A stretch of 64,000 nucleotides of DNA from an uncultured Mediterraneibacter sp. (lineage in GTDB: Bacteria > Bacillota > Clostridia > Lachnospirales > Lachnospiraceae), in the NCBI GenBank assembly GCA_944384505.1, contig CALWTQ010000006.1, positions 16,223 to 80,222 on the forward strand, given 5' to 3'. The notes under the pieces were generated by a model, which was not told the DNA's origin, did not search any database, and saw nothing but the letters and a program-made list of their open reading frames with translations. The position numbers and the translations under genes were made by a program. Positions 55,450 through 63,922 of the stretch are shown here, in pieces; position 1 is the stretch's first letter, and each line of letters starts with the position of its first letter.

Positions 55450-57069
55450 ATGAGTGATAGCTATAAACCACGTTCACTTGTGGAAATTATGAACGATGTG
55501 CTGAGCGCAGTACGGGATTACTACGACTCAGAGTATGCCTATTATATTGAGAAAGAGCAGGGGGATATTGAGACCATCTACGAGTGGTGCGCTGAGAATG
55601 TTGAATGGCAGCGCGACCGGCTGAAGCTTCTTCCGGAGGATCAGCAGCCCAAATGGATGAAAGAGGAGATTACGGATACAACGTCTGACAGTTACAGTGT
55701 ATTCCGGCAGATCAGCGAGGATACGACGGCGGTTCTGGCGGTTGTGGGCGTGCACAGAGGGGGATGTACGCTTGATTTGATGAGGGCACTCCTTCCGTAT
55801 ATTCCGCAGGCAATAGCGCTGCAGAAAATGCAGAAGCAGCAGGAGTACCTCAGTTATCATGATGATCTGACCGGCCTTTTGAACCGGAACAGTCTGGTGA
55901 ATTATTTTGATAATATATCAGTGTCGGAGCTGAAGTCTCTGGGTGCGCTGTCTATAGACATCAATGGCCTCAAAAATTTTAATAAGGAATTTGGACGGGA
56001 TTACGGGGACGAGGTTGTAATCCGCGTGGGGGAGGTACTGGAAGAGTATTTCCGCGGAGGTGATGTGTACCGGCTGACAGGTGATGAATACCTTGTGCTC
56101 GTGGAGAATGCGTCCTACGAAGACTTTACAAAACAGATTTACGGGGCGCATACAAAGCTGGATAATATCAGCCTTGGCCTGGTGTCCATGGGGTATGCAT
56201 GGGAAAAAGTAGACATAGACGCGGACAAGCTGGTTACAAGTGCAGAAGTGATGATGCGTGAGGAAAAGAAAAAATACTATAAAAATCTCAAAAAAGGTCA
56301 TCATGAGCCTATAATTAAGCAGGATCTTCTTGATGACCTGGAGCACAGGAATTTCATTGTCTGTCTGGTCCCCAAGATGGATGTCCGGACAGAGGAGATC
56401 GCCGGTGCGGAGGCGGTAGTCCGCTATCATCACAAAGATCTGGGGATTGTGGATCCGGGAAGATATATCAATCTTCTGGAAGAGACAAAGCTCTCACATT
56501 ATCTGGATCTCTATGTGTTTGAGGAGGTGTGCAGGACGCTGCATCGCTGGGAGATCGAGAATCTGCCGATGATTCCGATTTCTGTAAACTTTGCGGGGGC
56601 GACCCTGCGCCAGGAAAGCGTCGCGGATAAGATGCTTCATCTGATAGAAAAATATCATGTGCGGTGTGAATACCTTGAAGTAGAGGTGTCTGAGTCCGGA
56701 AACGATATGAATCAGGAAATGCTGGCAGAGACGAGCAGTAAGATCAGAAAAGGGAATGTCAGAGTGATTCTGGATCATTTCGGCGCGAAAGATTCCAGCT
56801 TTTCCATACTCTCTCTTATGGAGTTCGACGGCCTGAAGCTGGACAAGAGCCTGATTACCAACATTGTGGGGAATACCAGGAGCCGGATTGTGGCGCAGGC
56901 TGTCATTGACATCTGCCGTCAGCTCGGCGCGTCTGTCCAGGCGGCAGGTGTGGAGACGCAGGATCAGCTCAATGTGCTGCAGGAGCTGGGATGTGACTAT
57001 GCGCAGGGTACGCTGTTTAATAAGCCGATTAAGATCGAGACGTTTGAAGTCCGTTACCTGAGGAAATAG
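55450..57069 (+). CDS. Degenerate GGDEF-EAL protein
   Basis: A 539-residue protein: N-terminal sensor-like region (1-130), GGDEF-like domain (about 140-290) in which the signature reads LTGDEY instead of GGDEF, and EAL-like domain (about 300-535). In the EAL part EAL-R is EAVVR, DDFG is DHFG (about residue 441) followed by AKD rather than TG, while KLDKSL and AGVET are kept. The altered acidic metal ligand suggests no or weak c-di-GMP hydrolysis, so it may be a receptor. No membrane span. The start is ATG 55450 after GGGGAG. A phosphopantetheinyl transferase gene follows at once. Confidence 0.87.
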   Translation: MSDSYKPRSLVEIMNDVLSAVRDYYDSEYAYYIEKEQGDIETIYEWCAENVEWQRDRLKLLPEDQQPKWMKEEITDTTSDSYSVFRQISEDTTAVLAVVGVHRGGCTLDLMRALLPYIPQAIALQKMQKQQEYLSYHDDLTGLLNRNSLVNYFDNISVSELKSLGALSIDINGLKNFNKEFGRDYGDEVVIRVGEVLEEYFRGGDVYRLTGDEYLVLVENASYEDFTKQIYGAHTKLDNISLGLVSMGYAWEKVDIDADKLVTSAEVMMREEKKKYYKNLKKGHHEPIIKQDLLDDLEHRNFIVCLVPKMDVRTEEIAGAEAVVRYHHKDLGIVDPGRYINLLEETKLSHYLDLYVFEEVCRTLHRWEIENLPMIPISVNFAGATLRQESVADKMLHLIEKYHVRCEYLEVEVSESGNDMNQEMLAETSSKIRKGNVRVILDHFGAKDSSFSILSLMEFDGLKLDKSLITNIVGNTRSRIVAQAVIDICRQLGASVQAAGVETQDQLNVLQELGCDYAQGTLFNKPIKIETFEVRYLRK

Positions 57070-57071
57070 AT

Positions 57072-57698
57072 ATGGTAAGAGCATGGATTGCGGATGTCTC
57101 GCCGCTTGTCCGGCCGGAATGCTACCGGAAATATTATGAGCGGCTCCCTGACTTCAGGAAGGAGAAGGCAGACGGGCTCCGCTCTGATATTATGAGAGCG
57201 CAGAGCGCAGGCGCATGGATTCTGTGGGAGAAAATCCGGTCCGAATACGCGCTTCCGGAGGATGCATCATTTAACCTTTCGCATTCGGGCACCTATGCTA
57301 TGTGCGCCGCGGAACTTGACGGGGAAAGTGTCCGTGTGGGCTGTGATCTGGAAGCGGTTGGTGAATTAAAAGAAAATATCGCAAAGCGTTTCTTCTGCCC
57401 GGAAGAATATGATGTAATCATGCGGGAAAAGACAGAGGAAGAAAGAGCAGAACAGTTTTACAGATATTGGGTACTCAAAGAAAGTTTTATGAAGGCTACA
57501 GGAAAAGGCATGGCGCTGCCGGCAGATTCGTTTCAGATCCGGCTGGGAACTCCACCTGTTCTTATCCGTCAGCCGGACGAGTTCCCGGAATCTTATTATT
57601 ATATGGAGTACAGAAAGGCGGAAATCCCGTATCGGATGGCAGTGTGTTCCACAGACTGCAGGATTGATGCGGAACTGAATATGGAGTTTAGATTATGA
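57072..57698 (+). CDS. 4'-phosphopantetheinyl transferase (Sfp type)
   Basis: A 208-residue Sfp-superfamily enzyme that moves phosphopantetheine from CoA to a carrier-protein serine. Magnesium-binding motifs are GCDLEAV (Asp92, Glu94) and WVLKESFMKATGKG (Lys135, Glu136). The start is 2 bp after the GGDEF-EAL stop, and its end overlaps the VanY gene by 4 bp. No carrier protein, NRPS or PKS gene is in the window, so its target is elsewhere. Confidence 0.92.
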   Translation: MVRAWIADVSPLVRPECYRKYYERLPDFRKEKADGLRSDIMRAQSAGAWILWEKIRSEYALPEDASFNLSHSGTYAMCAAELDGESVRVGCDLEAVGELKENIAKRFFCPEEYDVIMREKTEEERAEQFYRYWVLKESFMKATGKGMALPADSFQIRLGTPPVLIRQPDEFPESYYYMEYRKAEIPYRMAVCSTDCRIDAELNMEFRL

Positions 57699-58495
57699 GA
57701 AGAGTAAGCGTCAGTCAAAGAATGAAAAAGATGTTTCTGCTCGGCATTATTATGGGGGCAGTGGCGGGAATTTTATTTACTGTGCTGATTGCAAATGGTA
57801 TTATTTCGAACAAAGAAGAGACATATGCAGCGAGAGTCCAGACTCTTACAAATGAAAATGAATCGCTGCAGCAGGAGGCCGCCAAGAGGGGGGCGGTGAA
57901 TAATAATACGGATCTTCTGGCAGGAAATGAAGAGGGATGGGCCCTTGCCCTTGTGAATGAATCACATCCCATGGCGGACACCTCCTACGTTCCGGCTGAG
58001 ATGATAGAGGTGGAGAGTGAGCGGTCTGTTGACTCACGGATTGCGGCAGACCTTGAGCAGATGCTTGCGGATGGGGCGGCAGAAGGGCTCAGCATGTATG
58101 TGGCTTCCGCTTACCGGTCATATGAACAGCAGAGGGATGTGTTTGATGCGACAATGAGGGACTGGATTAACCAGGGGTATTCCCCTCTTTCTGCATATGA
58201 TGAGACAAGGAAGTCGGTGGCTGTGCCCGGAACCAGCGAGCACGCCACAGGACTGGCTGTGGATATTATAGCCTCGGAGTATGAGGCCCTGGATGACCGG
58301 CAGGGGGATACAGACGAACAGAAGTGGCTGATGGAGCACTGCTGGGAATATGGTTTCATTCTGCGCTATCCACAGGAAAAGGCAGATATAACAGGGATTA
58401 TATATGAGCCGTGGCATTACCGTTATGTGGGAAAAGCCGCAGCAAAGGAAATCACGGAGCAGGGGGTTACACTGGAGGAATATCTGGGTGAGTAA
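57695..58495 (+). CDS. VanY-type D-alanyl-D-alanine carboxypeptidase
   Basis: A 266-residue membrane-anchored peptidase. Basic N-terminus, one hydrophobic span (about 13-35) and a short coiled coil, then the VanY domain outside: YRSYEQQRDVF, zinc ligands in SEHATGLAVDI (about 178) and the late EPWHYRYVG. It would trim the last D-Ala of peptidoglycan stems. The gene overlaps the transferase by 4 bp. No van resistance genes are nearby, so housekeeping cell-wall work is likely. Confidence 0.9.
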   Translation: MRRVSVSQRMKKMFLLGIIMGAVAGILFTVLIANGIISNKEETYAARVQTLTNENESLQQEAAKRGAVNNNTDLLAGNEEGWALALVNESHPMADTSYVPAEMIEVESERSVDSRIAADLEQMLADGAAEGLSMYVASAYRSYEQQRDVFDATMRDWINQGYSPLSAYDETRKSVAVPGTSEHATGLAVDIIASEYEALDDRQGDTDEQKWLMEHCWEYGFILRYPQEKADITGIIYEPWHYRYVGKAAAKEITEQGVTLEEYLGE

Positions 58496-58531
58496 CAAAA
58501 GCGAGTATAAATATACATAAGGAGGAGCATG

Positions 58532-59584
58532 ATGGAAGATTTAACATTTGGGGAACAGGTCAAAATCATTCTCGGAAGAAAGGGAATGACAATTAAGCAG
58601 CTTGCGGAACTGATTGAGGAAAAAACGGGCAAAAAGATGTCAAGACAGAATCTGACACAGCGCCTTGGAAGAGATAATTTTCAGGAGCAGGATATGAGGA
58701 TGATCGCGGCGATTCTTGAATGCCCCTTCTATCTGAGCATTATGTCCGCGGACACCCAGGCGCAGCCGCGCAGCACAGCGTCCCTGGAGAAGGCCGCGGC
58801 TGCCCGCACCGAGGCTGTGGAGCGGATGACTGACCAGGAAAGAGCAGACCTGGCGAAGAAGCCGGAGAGTATGATCCTTGCGGAAGAGACTGCTTATACC
58901 GAAGAATCGGATGAGCGCGATATGACGATCGGCGAACTCTATGACATGCACAGAGAGCTGGAAGCGCTGGAAGAAAGCGCAAAGGCGGGAGAGCCCATAG
59001 AGGAGATTAAGAAAGAGCTGGAAAAGCCGAAGCGGGAAGGGATCCTCTCAGGAGGATTTTTCCTGCGCAAAAAACGCGGGGAAGAAAAAGAGACTGAAAA
59101 AACAGAGGCGGAAAAGGAAAAAATGAAATCAGAAAAGGCGGTTTCTGATGCCGGATTAGACGAAATTCCTTACAGTGAGCCGCAGCCGGCTTTCTATAAT
59201 GCCGCTGATGACCTGCATGCGGCAGAGAAGCCGGATAATACTTTGCATGGGGACTCCGGGGACGAGGAGAAAGTCTCTTCTGCCATCGGGCAGGAGGCTT
59301 CCCACAGCATGGAAGAGCGGCAGGATGAAGATGATTTCGAACCGGTGATCCCGCACAAGGATGCTGAAGAGGATGCTGCGGTCGGTGAGATGAATCCGTA
59401 TACAGGACGGGAATACCAGTCCAACAGTGTGAGGATGCACCCCACACGGATCGGTTATGTGCAGGTTTATGACCGCACAATTCATAAGTGGACAGACATG
59501 ACAGAGTGGGCGTTTCTCGGGCTGCAGGAGCGCAAGAAGGCTCTGCTCGGCAAAGCCTATGAGCCGCCCATCTATCTTGACTGA
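58532..59584 (+). CDS. HTH protein with charged, low-complexity middle
   Basis: About 350 residues, not recognised as a characterised family. Residues 5-70 form a phage-repressor-like helix-turn-helix (MTIKQLAELIEEKTGKKMSRQNLTQRL). The middle (about 90-290) is rich in Glu/Lys and probably disordered or helical. The last 60 residues are ordered (MNPYTGREYQSNSVRMHPTRIG, WTDMTEWAFLGLQERKKAL) and may bind a partner. ATG 58529 or 58532 after GGAGGAG. Its place before dGTPase gives no clear role. Confidence 0.75.
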   Translation: MEDLTFGEQVKIILGRKGMTIKQLAELIEEKTGKKMSRQNLTQRLGRDNFQEQDMRMIAAILECPFYLSIMSADTQAQPRSTASLEKAAAARTEAVERMTDQERADLAKKPESMILAEETAYTEESDERDMTIGELYDMHRELEALEESAKAGEPIEEIKKELEKPKREGILSGGFFLRKKRGEEKETEKTEAEKEKMKSEKAVSDAGLDEIPYSEPQPAFYNAADDLHAAEKPDNTLHGDSGDEEKVSSAIGQEASHSMEERQDEDDFEPVIPHKDAEEDAAVGEMNPYTGREYQSNSVRMHPTRIGYVQVYDRTIHKWTDMTEWAFLGLQERKKALLGKAYEPPIYLD

Positions 59585-59620
59585 GCATGAACGGGCAGAG
59601 CGGAACAGGGAGCAGAGAAA

Positions 59621-61048
59621 ATGGAGTGGAACAGACTGCTGTCCCGGAAGCGTGAGAGGGAGAGTGCAAACCGTCAGAAAGCGGCTGATTTAAGGAGCGA
59701 ATTTGAGAAGGATTATCACAGGATTATCGGAAGCGCGTCTTTCCGGAGGCTTCAGGATAAGACTCAGGTCTTTCCTCTCGATAAGAGTGACTTCATCCGG
59801 ACCCGTCTGACGCATTCACTGGAGGTCGCCTCCCTCGGGAAGTCACTGGGACAGAATATCGGTGAAAATATTCTGAAATACAGACGCAATTCAGGCTTTA
59901 CACCACGGATGAAAGAGGATATTTCCCATATTCTGGAGTGCGCGGGGCTGATACACGATATCGGCAATCCCCCCTTCGGGCATTTCGGAGAGATCGCGAT
60001 CCGGGAGTGGTTCGGCCGGAATCTGCCGGCGATGTCATTTAAAGGACAGCCGGTGGAAGCGCTTTTGTCCGGACAGATGAAGCAGGATCTCTATCATTTC
60101 GAGGGAAATGCGCAGGCGCTGCGGCTTGTGACGCGTCTCCATTACCTTGTGGACGAGCACGGGATGAATCTGACCTATGCGCTCCTTAATACAATCATTA
60201 AATATCCAGTTTCTTCCCTGCAGATAGATGAGAGCAGTGCGAATATTAAGGATAAGAAGATGGGATACTATCTGGCGGATGAGAAGATATTCCGAGATGT
60301 GACAGAGACAACCGGAGCCGGAAATAACCGTCATCCGCTTACCTATATACTGGAGGCGGCGGATGACCTTGCCTATAAGACAGCGGACATTGAGGACGCC
60401 TTTGTGAAAGGATTTATCTCATATTACATGCTGGAGAGAGAACTCGCTCCGCTGGAGGAAGAGATGCAGAAGATGGCAGGGGATGCGCAGGAGCTTAAGT
60501 TCCGTCCCCTCTATAAACTTCGGCAGCTCCACAGGCGCGGCAGGGAGAAGGGAGTGAGCAATCCGGAATCCTATGCGGTTAAGAACTGGATCGTGAGCGC
60601 CCAGGGATTCCTGATGAGCTGTGCCACTTATGGATTTACGTCAAATTATGACCAGATAATGTTGGGAACCTATGAACACGACTTGTTCTGCGGAACTTTC
60701 GGAGAGAAGCTGATGGATCTGCTGGGGGATATGGCGTTCCGTTATGTCTTTTCTTCTATGGCGATCTATAAAATGGAAGTGGCAGAATCAACGATTCTGG
60801 ACTATCTGATGGACAGGCTGGTTCACGCAGTGCTGTATTACGATACGGATGTGGCCCAGGATACGATTGATAGCCGCGTGGTTTCCTTCATATCTGATAA
60901 TTATAAGAATGCGTATAAACTGCAGGCTGAGGGGAAGAGCGAGAGCGAAAGACTCTATCTCAGACTTCTTTTGGTGACAGACTATGTGTGCGGGATGACG
61001 GACAGCTATGCCAAACGGCTTTATCAGGAGATGAACGGGATGCTGTAG
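59621..61048 (+). CDS. dgt: Deoxyguanosinetriphosphate triphosphohydrolase family protein
   Basis: A 475-residue HD-domain dNTPase that splits dNTP into deoxynucleoside and triphosphate. The HD metal site is built from TRLTHSLEVA (about residue 65), HDIGNPPFGHFGE (about 110) and a later aspartate (EAADDLAYKTADIEDA). Length is normal for the Gram-positive group. The gene is followed by a strong bidirectional terminator shared with the DUF6128-like gene. Confidence 0.92.
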   Translation: MEWNRLLSRKRERESANRQKAADLRSEFEKDYHRIIGSASFRRLQDKTQVFPLDKSDFIRTRLTHSLEVASLGKSLGQNIGENILKYRRNSGFTPRMKEDISHILECAGLIHDIGNPPFGHFGEIAIREWFGRNLPAMSFKGQPVEALLSGQMKQDLYHFEGNAQALRLVTRLHYLVDEHGMNLTYALLNTIIKYPVSSLQIDESSANIKDKKMGYYLADEKIFRDVTETTGAGNNRHPLTYILEAADDLAYKTADIEDAFVKGFISYYMLERELAPLEEEMQKMAGDAQELKFRPLYKLRQLHRRGREKGVSNPESYAVKNWIVSAQGFLMSCATYGFTSNYDQIMLGTYEHDLFCGTFGEKLMDLLGDMAFRYVFSSMAIYKMEVAESTILDYLMDRLVHAVLYYDTDVAQDTIDSRVVSFISDNYKNAYKLQAEGKSESERLYLRLLLVTDYVCGMTDSYAKRLYQEMNGML

Positions 61049-61070
61049 AGAGCGGAGGCACATATAAGAA

Positions 61071-61111
61071 GCCGCCCGGGACACAAAATGTCTGACCCGG
61101 GCGGCGGTTTT
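61071..61111. terminator. Bidirectional terminator
   Basis: GCCGCCCGGG (61071-61080) pairs with CCCGGGCGGC (61096-61105) with an inner GACA/TGTC pair, followed by GGTTTT. It separates the convergent dgt and DUF6128-like genes. Confidence 0.8.
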
Positions 61112-62174
61112 ACTGTCTGCTGGACTGCCGGACTGCCGGCCCGACACAGCGGCACCAGTGGCCGAAATCATTGCTGTCGCTGCGCTCCTCTTCGGCCAGC
61201 CCAAGATCCGGCGCGTAGGCACGTGTGAAACGGGGAAAGCCGAAGAGATCTGCTGCTCTTGCCTCCCGGGCATCGTAGATGCCGGGGACGCCGAGCCAAA
61301 GCCGCCCGTTTTCTTCCGCCAGGAGCAGGTGGCCATAACAGTGATATCCGTGAAGCAGGAAACTGTTGCTGGCCAGCGGCCAGAACTTTCTGGGAAGAAG
61401 GGAAAGATCTTCCCGCCGGATTTTTCGGGCGGATCGGGGGGCGCCGTCTTTCTTCTCCGGGCTTTCCGGTGAAGCTTCAGACGTGCCCCTGGGCGGTTCT
61501 TCAAATGGCTCTCCAGACGACTCTTCGGGTGGTTCTTCAGATGGATCCCCGGATGGCTCTACGGGCGGCACTTCAGATGGCTCTCCGAACGACTCTTCGG
61601 GTAGTTCTTCAGAAGGCTCTCCGAACGACTCTTCGGATGATTCATCCAGTGGCTCATCCGGGGATTCCACGGGCGCGCATAATGTTTTCTCGGCAGCCTG
61701 GATTTCGCCGGAGTGCCGGAGCGGAGTCTGCTCCGGGAGCTTATGGGGGACTTCCGAAGGCGCAGAAGCTTCACCTGATGACGGCGGATGCATCAGGCGG
61801 ATATCCGCGTCAAAGAAGAAAGCGGACGCCATCCAGAAGCGTCCGTTTCTTTCGCCCGGAAGCTTCAGGAGAAAGCCATCGATAGTGAGAAGAGGACGGC
61901 CTTCGGGGAAAGAAGCTTCGGCGACCGGAAGACGGGCGGAGATATTTCCGCGAAAACAGTTGAGTGCGGCAATTCTGGCAGCGGTCAGATGAATATGATC
62001 ATCATCCCTGAAAAAGGCGTACAGTTCAGCCTGTGTTCCGTTTGGCGCTGGGATTCCTCGGGCGTTGATCTGGAGGATACAGGACCGGTAGTGGCGGGAG
62101 ACACGGATAAATCCCACGTTTCTTGTGCGCTTTTTGTTTTCATATTCATATAGATAAAATGTACCTGGATTCAT
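61110..62174 (-). CDS. DUF6128-like protein with acidic Pro-Glu-Ser repeats
   Basis: A 354-residue protein of unknown function, resembling Lachnospiraceae DUF6128 proteins. N-terminal domain (about 1-130, TFYLYEYENKKRTRNVGFIRV...) and C-terminal domain (about 265-345, PRKFWPLASNSFLLHGYHCYGHLLL) enclose an acidic linker of repeated EPSEELPEESFGEP-like units (about 165-245). The linker repeats are imperfect 12-15 codon units in the DNA. No signal peptide. It might be a sensor or scaffold; function not known. Confidence 0.75.
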   Translation of the reverse strand: MNPGTFYLYEYENKKRTRNVGFIRVSRHYRSCILQINARGIPAPNGTQAELYAFFRDDDHIHLTAARIAALNCFRGNISARLPVAEASFPEGRPLLTIDGFLLKLPGERNGRFWMASAFFFDADIRLMHPPSSGEASAPSEVPHKLPEQTPLRHSGEIQAAEKTLCAPVESPDEPLDESSEESFGEPSEELPEESFGEPSEVPPVEPSGDPSEEPPEESSGEPFEEPPRGTSEASPESPEKKDGAPRSARKIRREDLSLLPRKFWPLASNSFLLHGYHCYGHLLLAEENGRLWLGVPGIYDAREARAADLFGFPRFTRAYAPDLGLAEEERSDSNDFGHWCRCVGPAVRQSSRQ

Positions 62175-62266
62175 AGAATACCATTCCTTCTGGTCTTGTC
62201 TCTTTTCATTTCAGTCTATTCCGGCAAAAAGAGAAAAAGAACAGGGAGTGAAAGGAAAGTTGAGTC

Positions 62267-62797
62267 GTGAAGAAATCAGAATACTGTGAAGAACAGAAAA
62301 TAGAAGAGCAGAAAAAAAACGATGAAAAATATATGAGGGAAGCGTTAAAGCAGGCGAAAAAGGCTTATGATCTGGATGAGACGCCGATAGGCTGCGTGAT
62401 TGTCTGCGGTGGCAGGATCATTGGAAGAGGATATAATCGAAGGAATACGGATAAAAATCCTCTGGCTCATGCGGAGATTTCCGCGATCAAAAAAGCGAGC
62501 AGAAAGACAGGAGACTGGAGGCTGGAAGAGTGTACTCTCTATGTGACGCTGGAACCCTGTCAGATGTGCGCCGGTGCGATTGTACAGGCCAGGATCGCCA
62601 GGGTGGTAGTGGGATGTATGAACCCGAAGGCGGGGTGCGCGGGCTCGGTCTTAAACCTCCTCAATATGCAGGAGTTTAATCACCAGGTACAGCTTGAGAC
62701 AGGGGTTCTGCGGGAAGAGTGCAGCGCGCTGATGAAGAATTTTTTCAAAGAGCTGCGGGAAAAGCAGAAAATGCGAAAAAAAGGGAACTGTGAATAG
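62267..62797 (+). CDS. tadA: tRNA-specific adenosine deaminase
   Basis: A 176-residue zinc deaminase converting wobble adenosine-34 to inosine in tRNA-Arg. The active site is PLAHAEISAI (His and Glu) and LEPCQMCAGAI (two Cys). The GTG start at 62267 gives a 22-residue charged N-terminal extension compared with the usual MREALK start near 62333, which lacks its own ribosome site. It is convergent with the SRP RNA gene. Confidence 0.93.
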   Translation: MKKSEYCEEQKIEEQKKNDEKYMREALKQAKKAYDLDETPIGCVIVCGGRIIGRGYNRRNTDKNPLAHAEISAIKKASRKTGDWRLEECTLYVTLEPCQMCAGAIVQARIARVVVGCMNPKAGCAGSVLNLLNMQEFNHQVQLETGVLREECSALMKNFFKELREKQKMRKKGNCE

Positions 62798-62811
62798 TGA
62801 AAAATAAAAAA

Positions 62812-62843
62812 AGCAGCGCATCAATAAACTGATGCAGACTGCT
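62812..62843 (-). terminator. Terminator of the SRP RNA gene
   Basis: On the minus strand GCAGTCTGCATCA pairs with TGATGCGCTGC, then seven T residues follow. It also faces the tadA stop. Confidence 0.85.
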
Positions 62844-62854
62844 TTTGCTCTTTT

Positions 62855-63120
62855 TTACGTGCATTGCGCTTCGAACCTGACCAACAGGCGTTACCCCGGC
62901 AGTTTACTCAGCCCAGGCACCCTTACGGCACCCGGAAGGTCCTGCTTAGTGCTGCTCCGTTCCCGGCCTGACACGGTTCACAGGTTCCCGTCGCGTAAGA
63001 CCCGGACATCAACGTCACTTACCGGGGGCAGCCCCGCCAGCTGCCGCCCTCTGCGCAATATCACCCCTGCTATAGCGGATTGCAGGTACAAGGTACCGCT
63101 AACACCCCGGCTGCACGAGA
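62855..63120 (-). ncRNA. ffs: Signal recognition particle RNA (long Gram-positive form)
   Basis: About 260 nt on the minus strand. The 5' end CGTGCAGCCGGGGTG and 3' end TGCACG pair. The helix-8 core is readable as TGTCAGGCCGGGAACGGAGCAGCA, with the asymmetric loop and GGAA tetraloop bound by Ffh. The length and the Alu-type 5' domain fit Bacillus/Clostridium SRP RNA rather than the short 4.5S form. It is flanked by a consensus promoter and an intrinsic terminator. Confidence 0.93.
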
Positions 63121-63124
63121 GTTA

Positions 63125-63153
63125 ATTTTACATGGTTTTCAAGTAAATGTCAA
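63125..63153 (-). promoter_or_regulatory. Promoter of the SRP RNA gene
   Basis: Minus strand: TTGACA (63148-63153), 17-bp spacer, TAAAAT (63125-63130), predicted start near 63118. Element B begins only 10 bp upstream of the -35 box. Confidence 0.85.
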
Positions 63154-63162
63154 TAGGCGGTG

Positions 63163-63922
63163 CGGCTATAAAGTTCACTAACTTCTACATGAAAAACGTC
63201 CGAAAACAGGGGCGATTCCTAAAACGTATTCTGCGGGGATGGAGGACGGCTCGGGGCTTCGCTACAGGGGATAAGGGAAACTAAGAAGTTCCGGCTGCGG
63301 ATTAGATGCAAGGACAGGAGGGGAGCAACTCGCTTCGCTCAGACAATCTCCCCTCCTGCCCTAACATCCGCAGCCGCAACTTCAAGTTTCCCTAATCCCC
63401 TTCCGAAGGCGCCCGTCGCCCTCCTCCATCCCCGCAGAATTTTTCTCGAAATGGGGCTGTTTTCTGGACTTTTCAAGCCGGGAGTTAGTGACTATATAGC
63501 TGTTGTAAACAGTCGGCGCGGCCGGAAAGCTTTCGTAGAGGAAAGCCCTCAAGCCGCGCCAGTTGTACGTTTCAGCCTGTTTAGGGCAATAACACTTCCG
63601 ACAGGAAATGCGCAGGAAGCGGAGGGGATGGTTGAAGCGTAAGTTCTTGGAGAGGGGCGTGTGGGGACTGTGACTTTGGAGGAATCTGATGGAAGATCTT
63701 AGAAGTCGGAGAGCTGTTGTTAAGCGACGCGCAGGGATTGTCTGAGCGGAGCGAGTTGCCCGGAGCGCCGCTTTGCACTTAAACAGCTCTCCGACTTCTT
63801 AGATCCTTCCCGGATTCCGGAACGGAGCAGTACACACACGTCCCCTCTCCAAGAACACGTTTCAACCATCCCCTCCGCTTCCGGACGTAAGTCACAGGAA
63901 ATGTTAGTGCGCTAAATAGCTG
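63163..63922 (+). mobile_element. MITE-like hairpin element, copy B
   Basis: A 760-bp inverted copy of element A (31214-31974). Ends: CGGCTATAAAGTTCACTAAC at left, CAGCTATTTAGCGCACTAAC read inward from the right. Giant hairpins at about 63229-63437 and 63642-63868, and GGCGCGGC/GCCGCGCC between. Hairpin sides differ from copy A while remaining paired, whereas the apical loops stay the same. The last 78 bases of the window (63923-64000) show a TATAAT near 63932 but no gene I can support. Confidence 0.8.
63451..63642 (+). other. 63-codon open frame inside element B
   Basis: Counterpart of the 31495-31686 frame: same start, length and stop (MGLFSG to MVEA). No ribosome site is seen; coding status uncertain. 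Confidence 0.25.

Noticed and set aside
61366-61992. Long plus-strand open frame rich in Ser, Asp and Gly
   Set aside because: It is the complement of the Pro-Glu-Ser repeat linker of the minus-strand DUF6128-like gene; the repeat composition keeps that frame open by chance.
62818-63125. Plus-strand open frame of 97 codons at 62832
   Set aside because: It is antisense to the SRP RNA, whose structure, promoter and terminator are clear on the minus strand.
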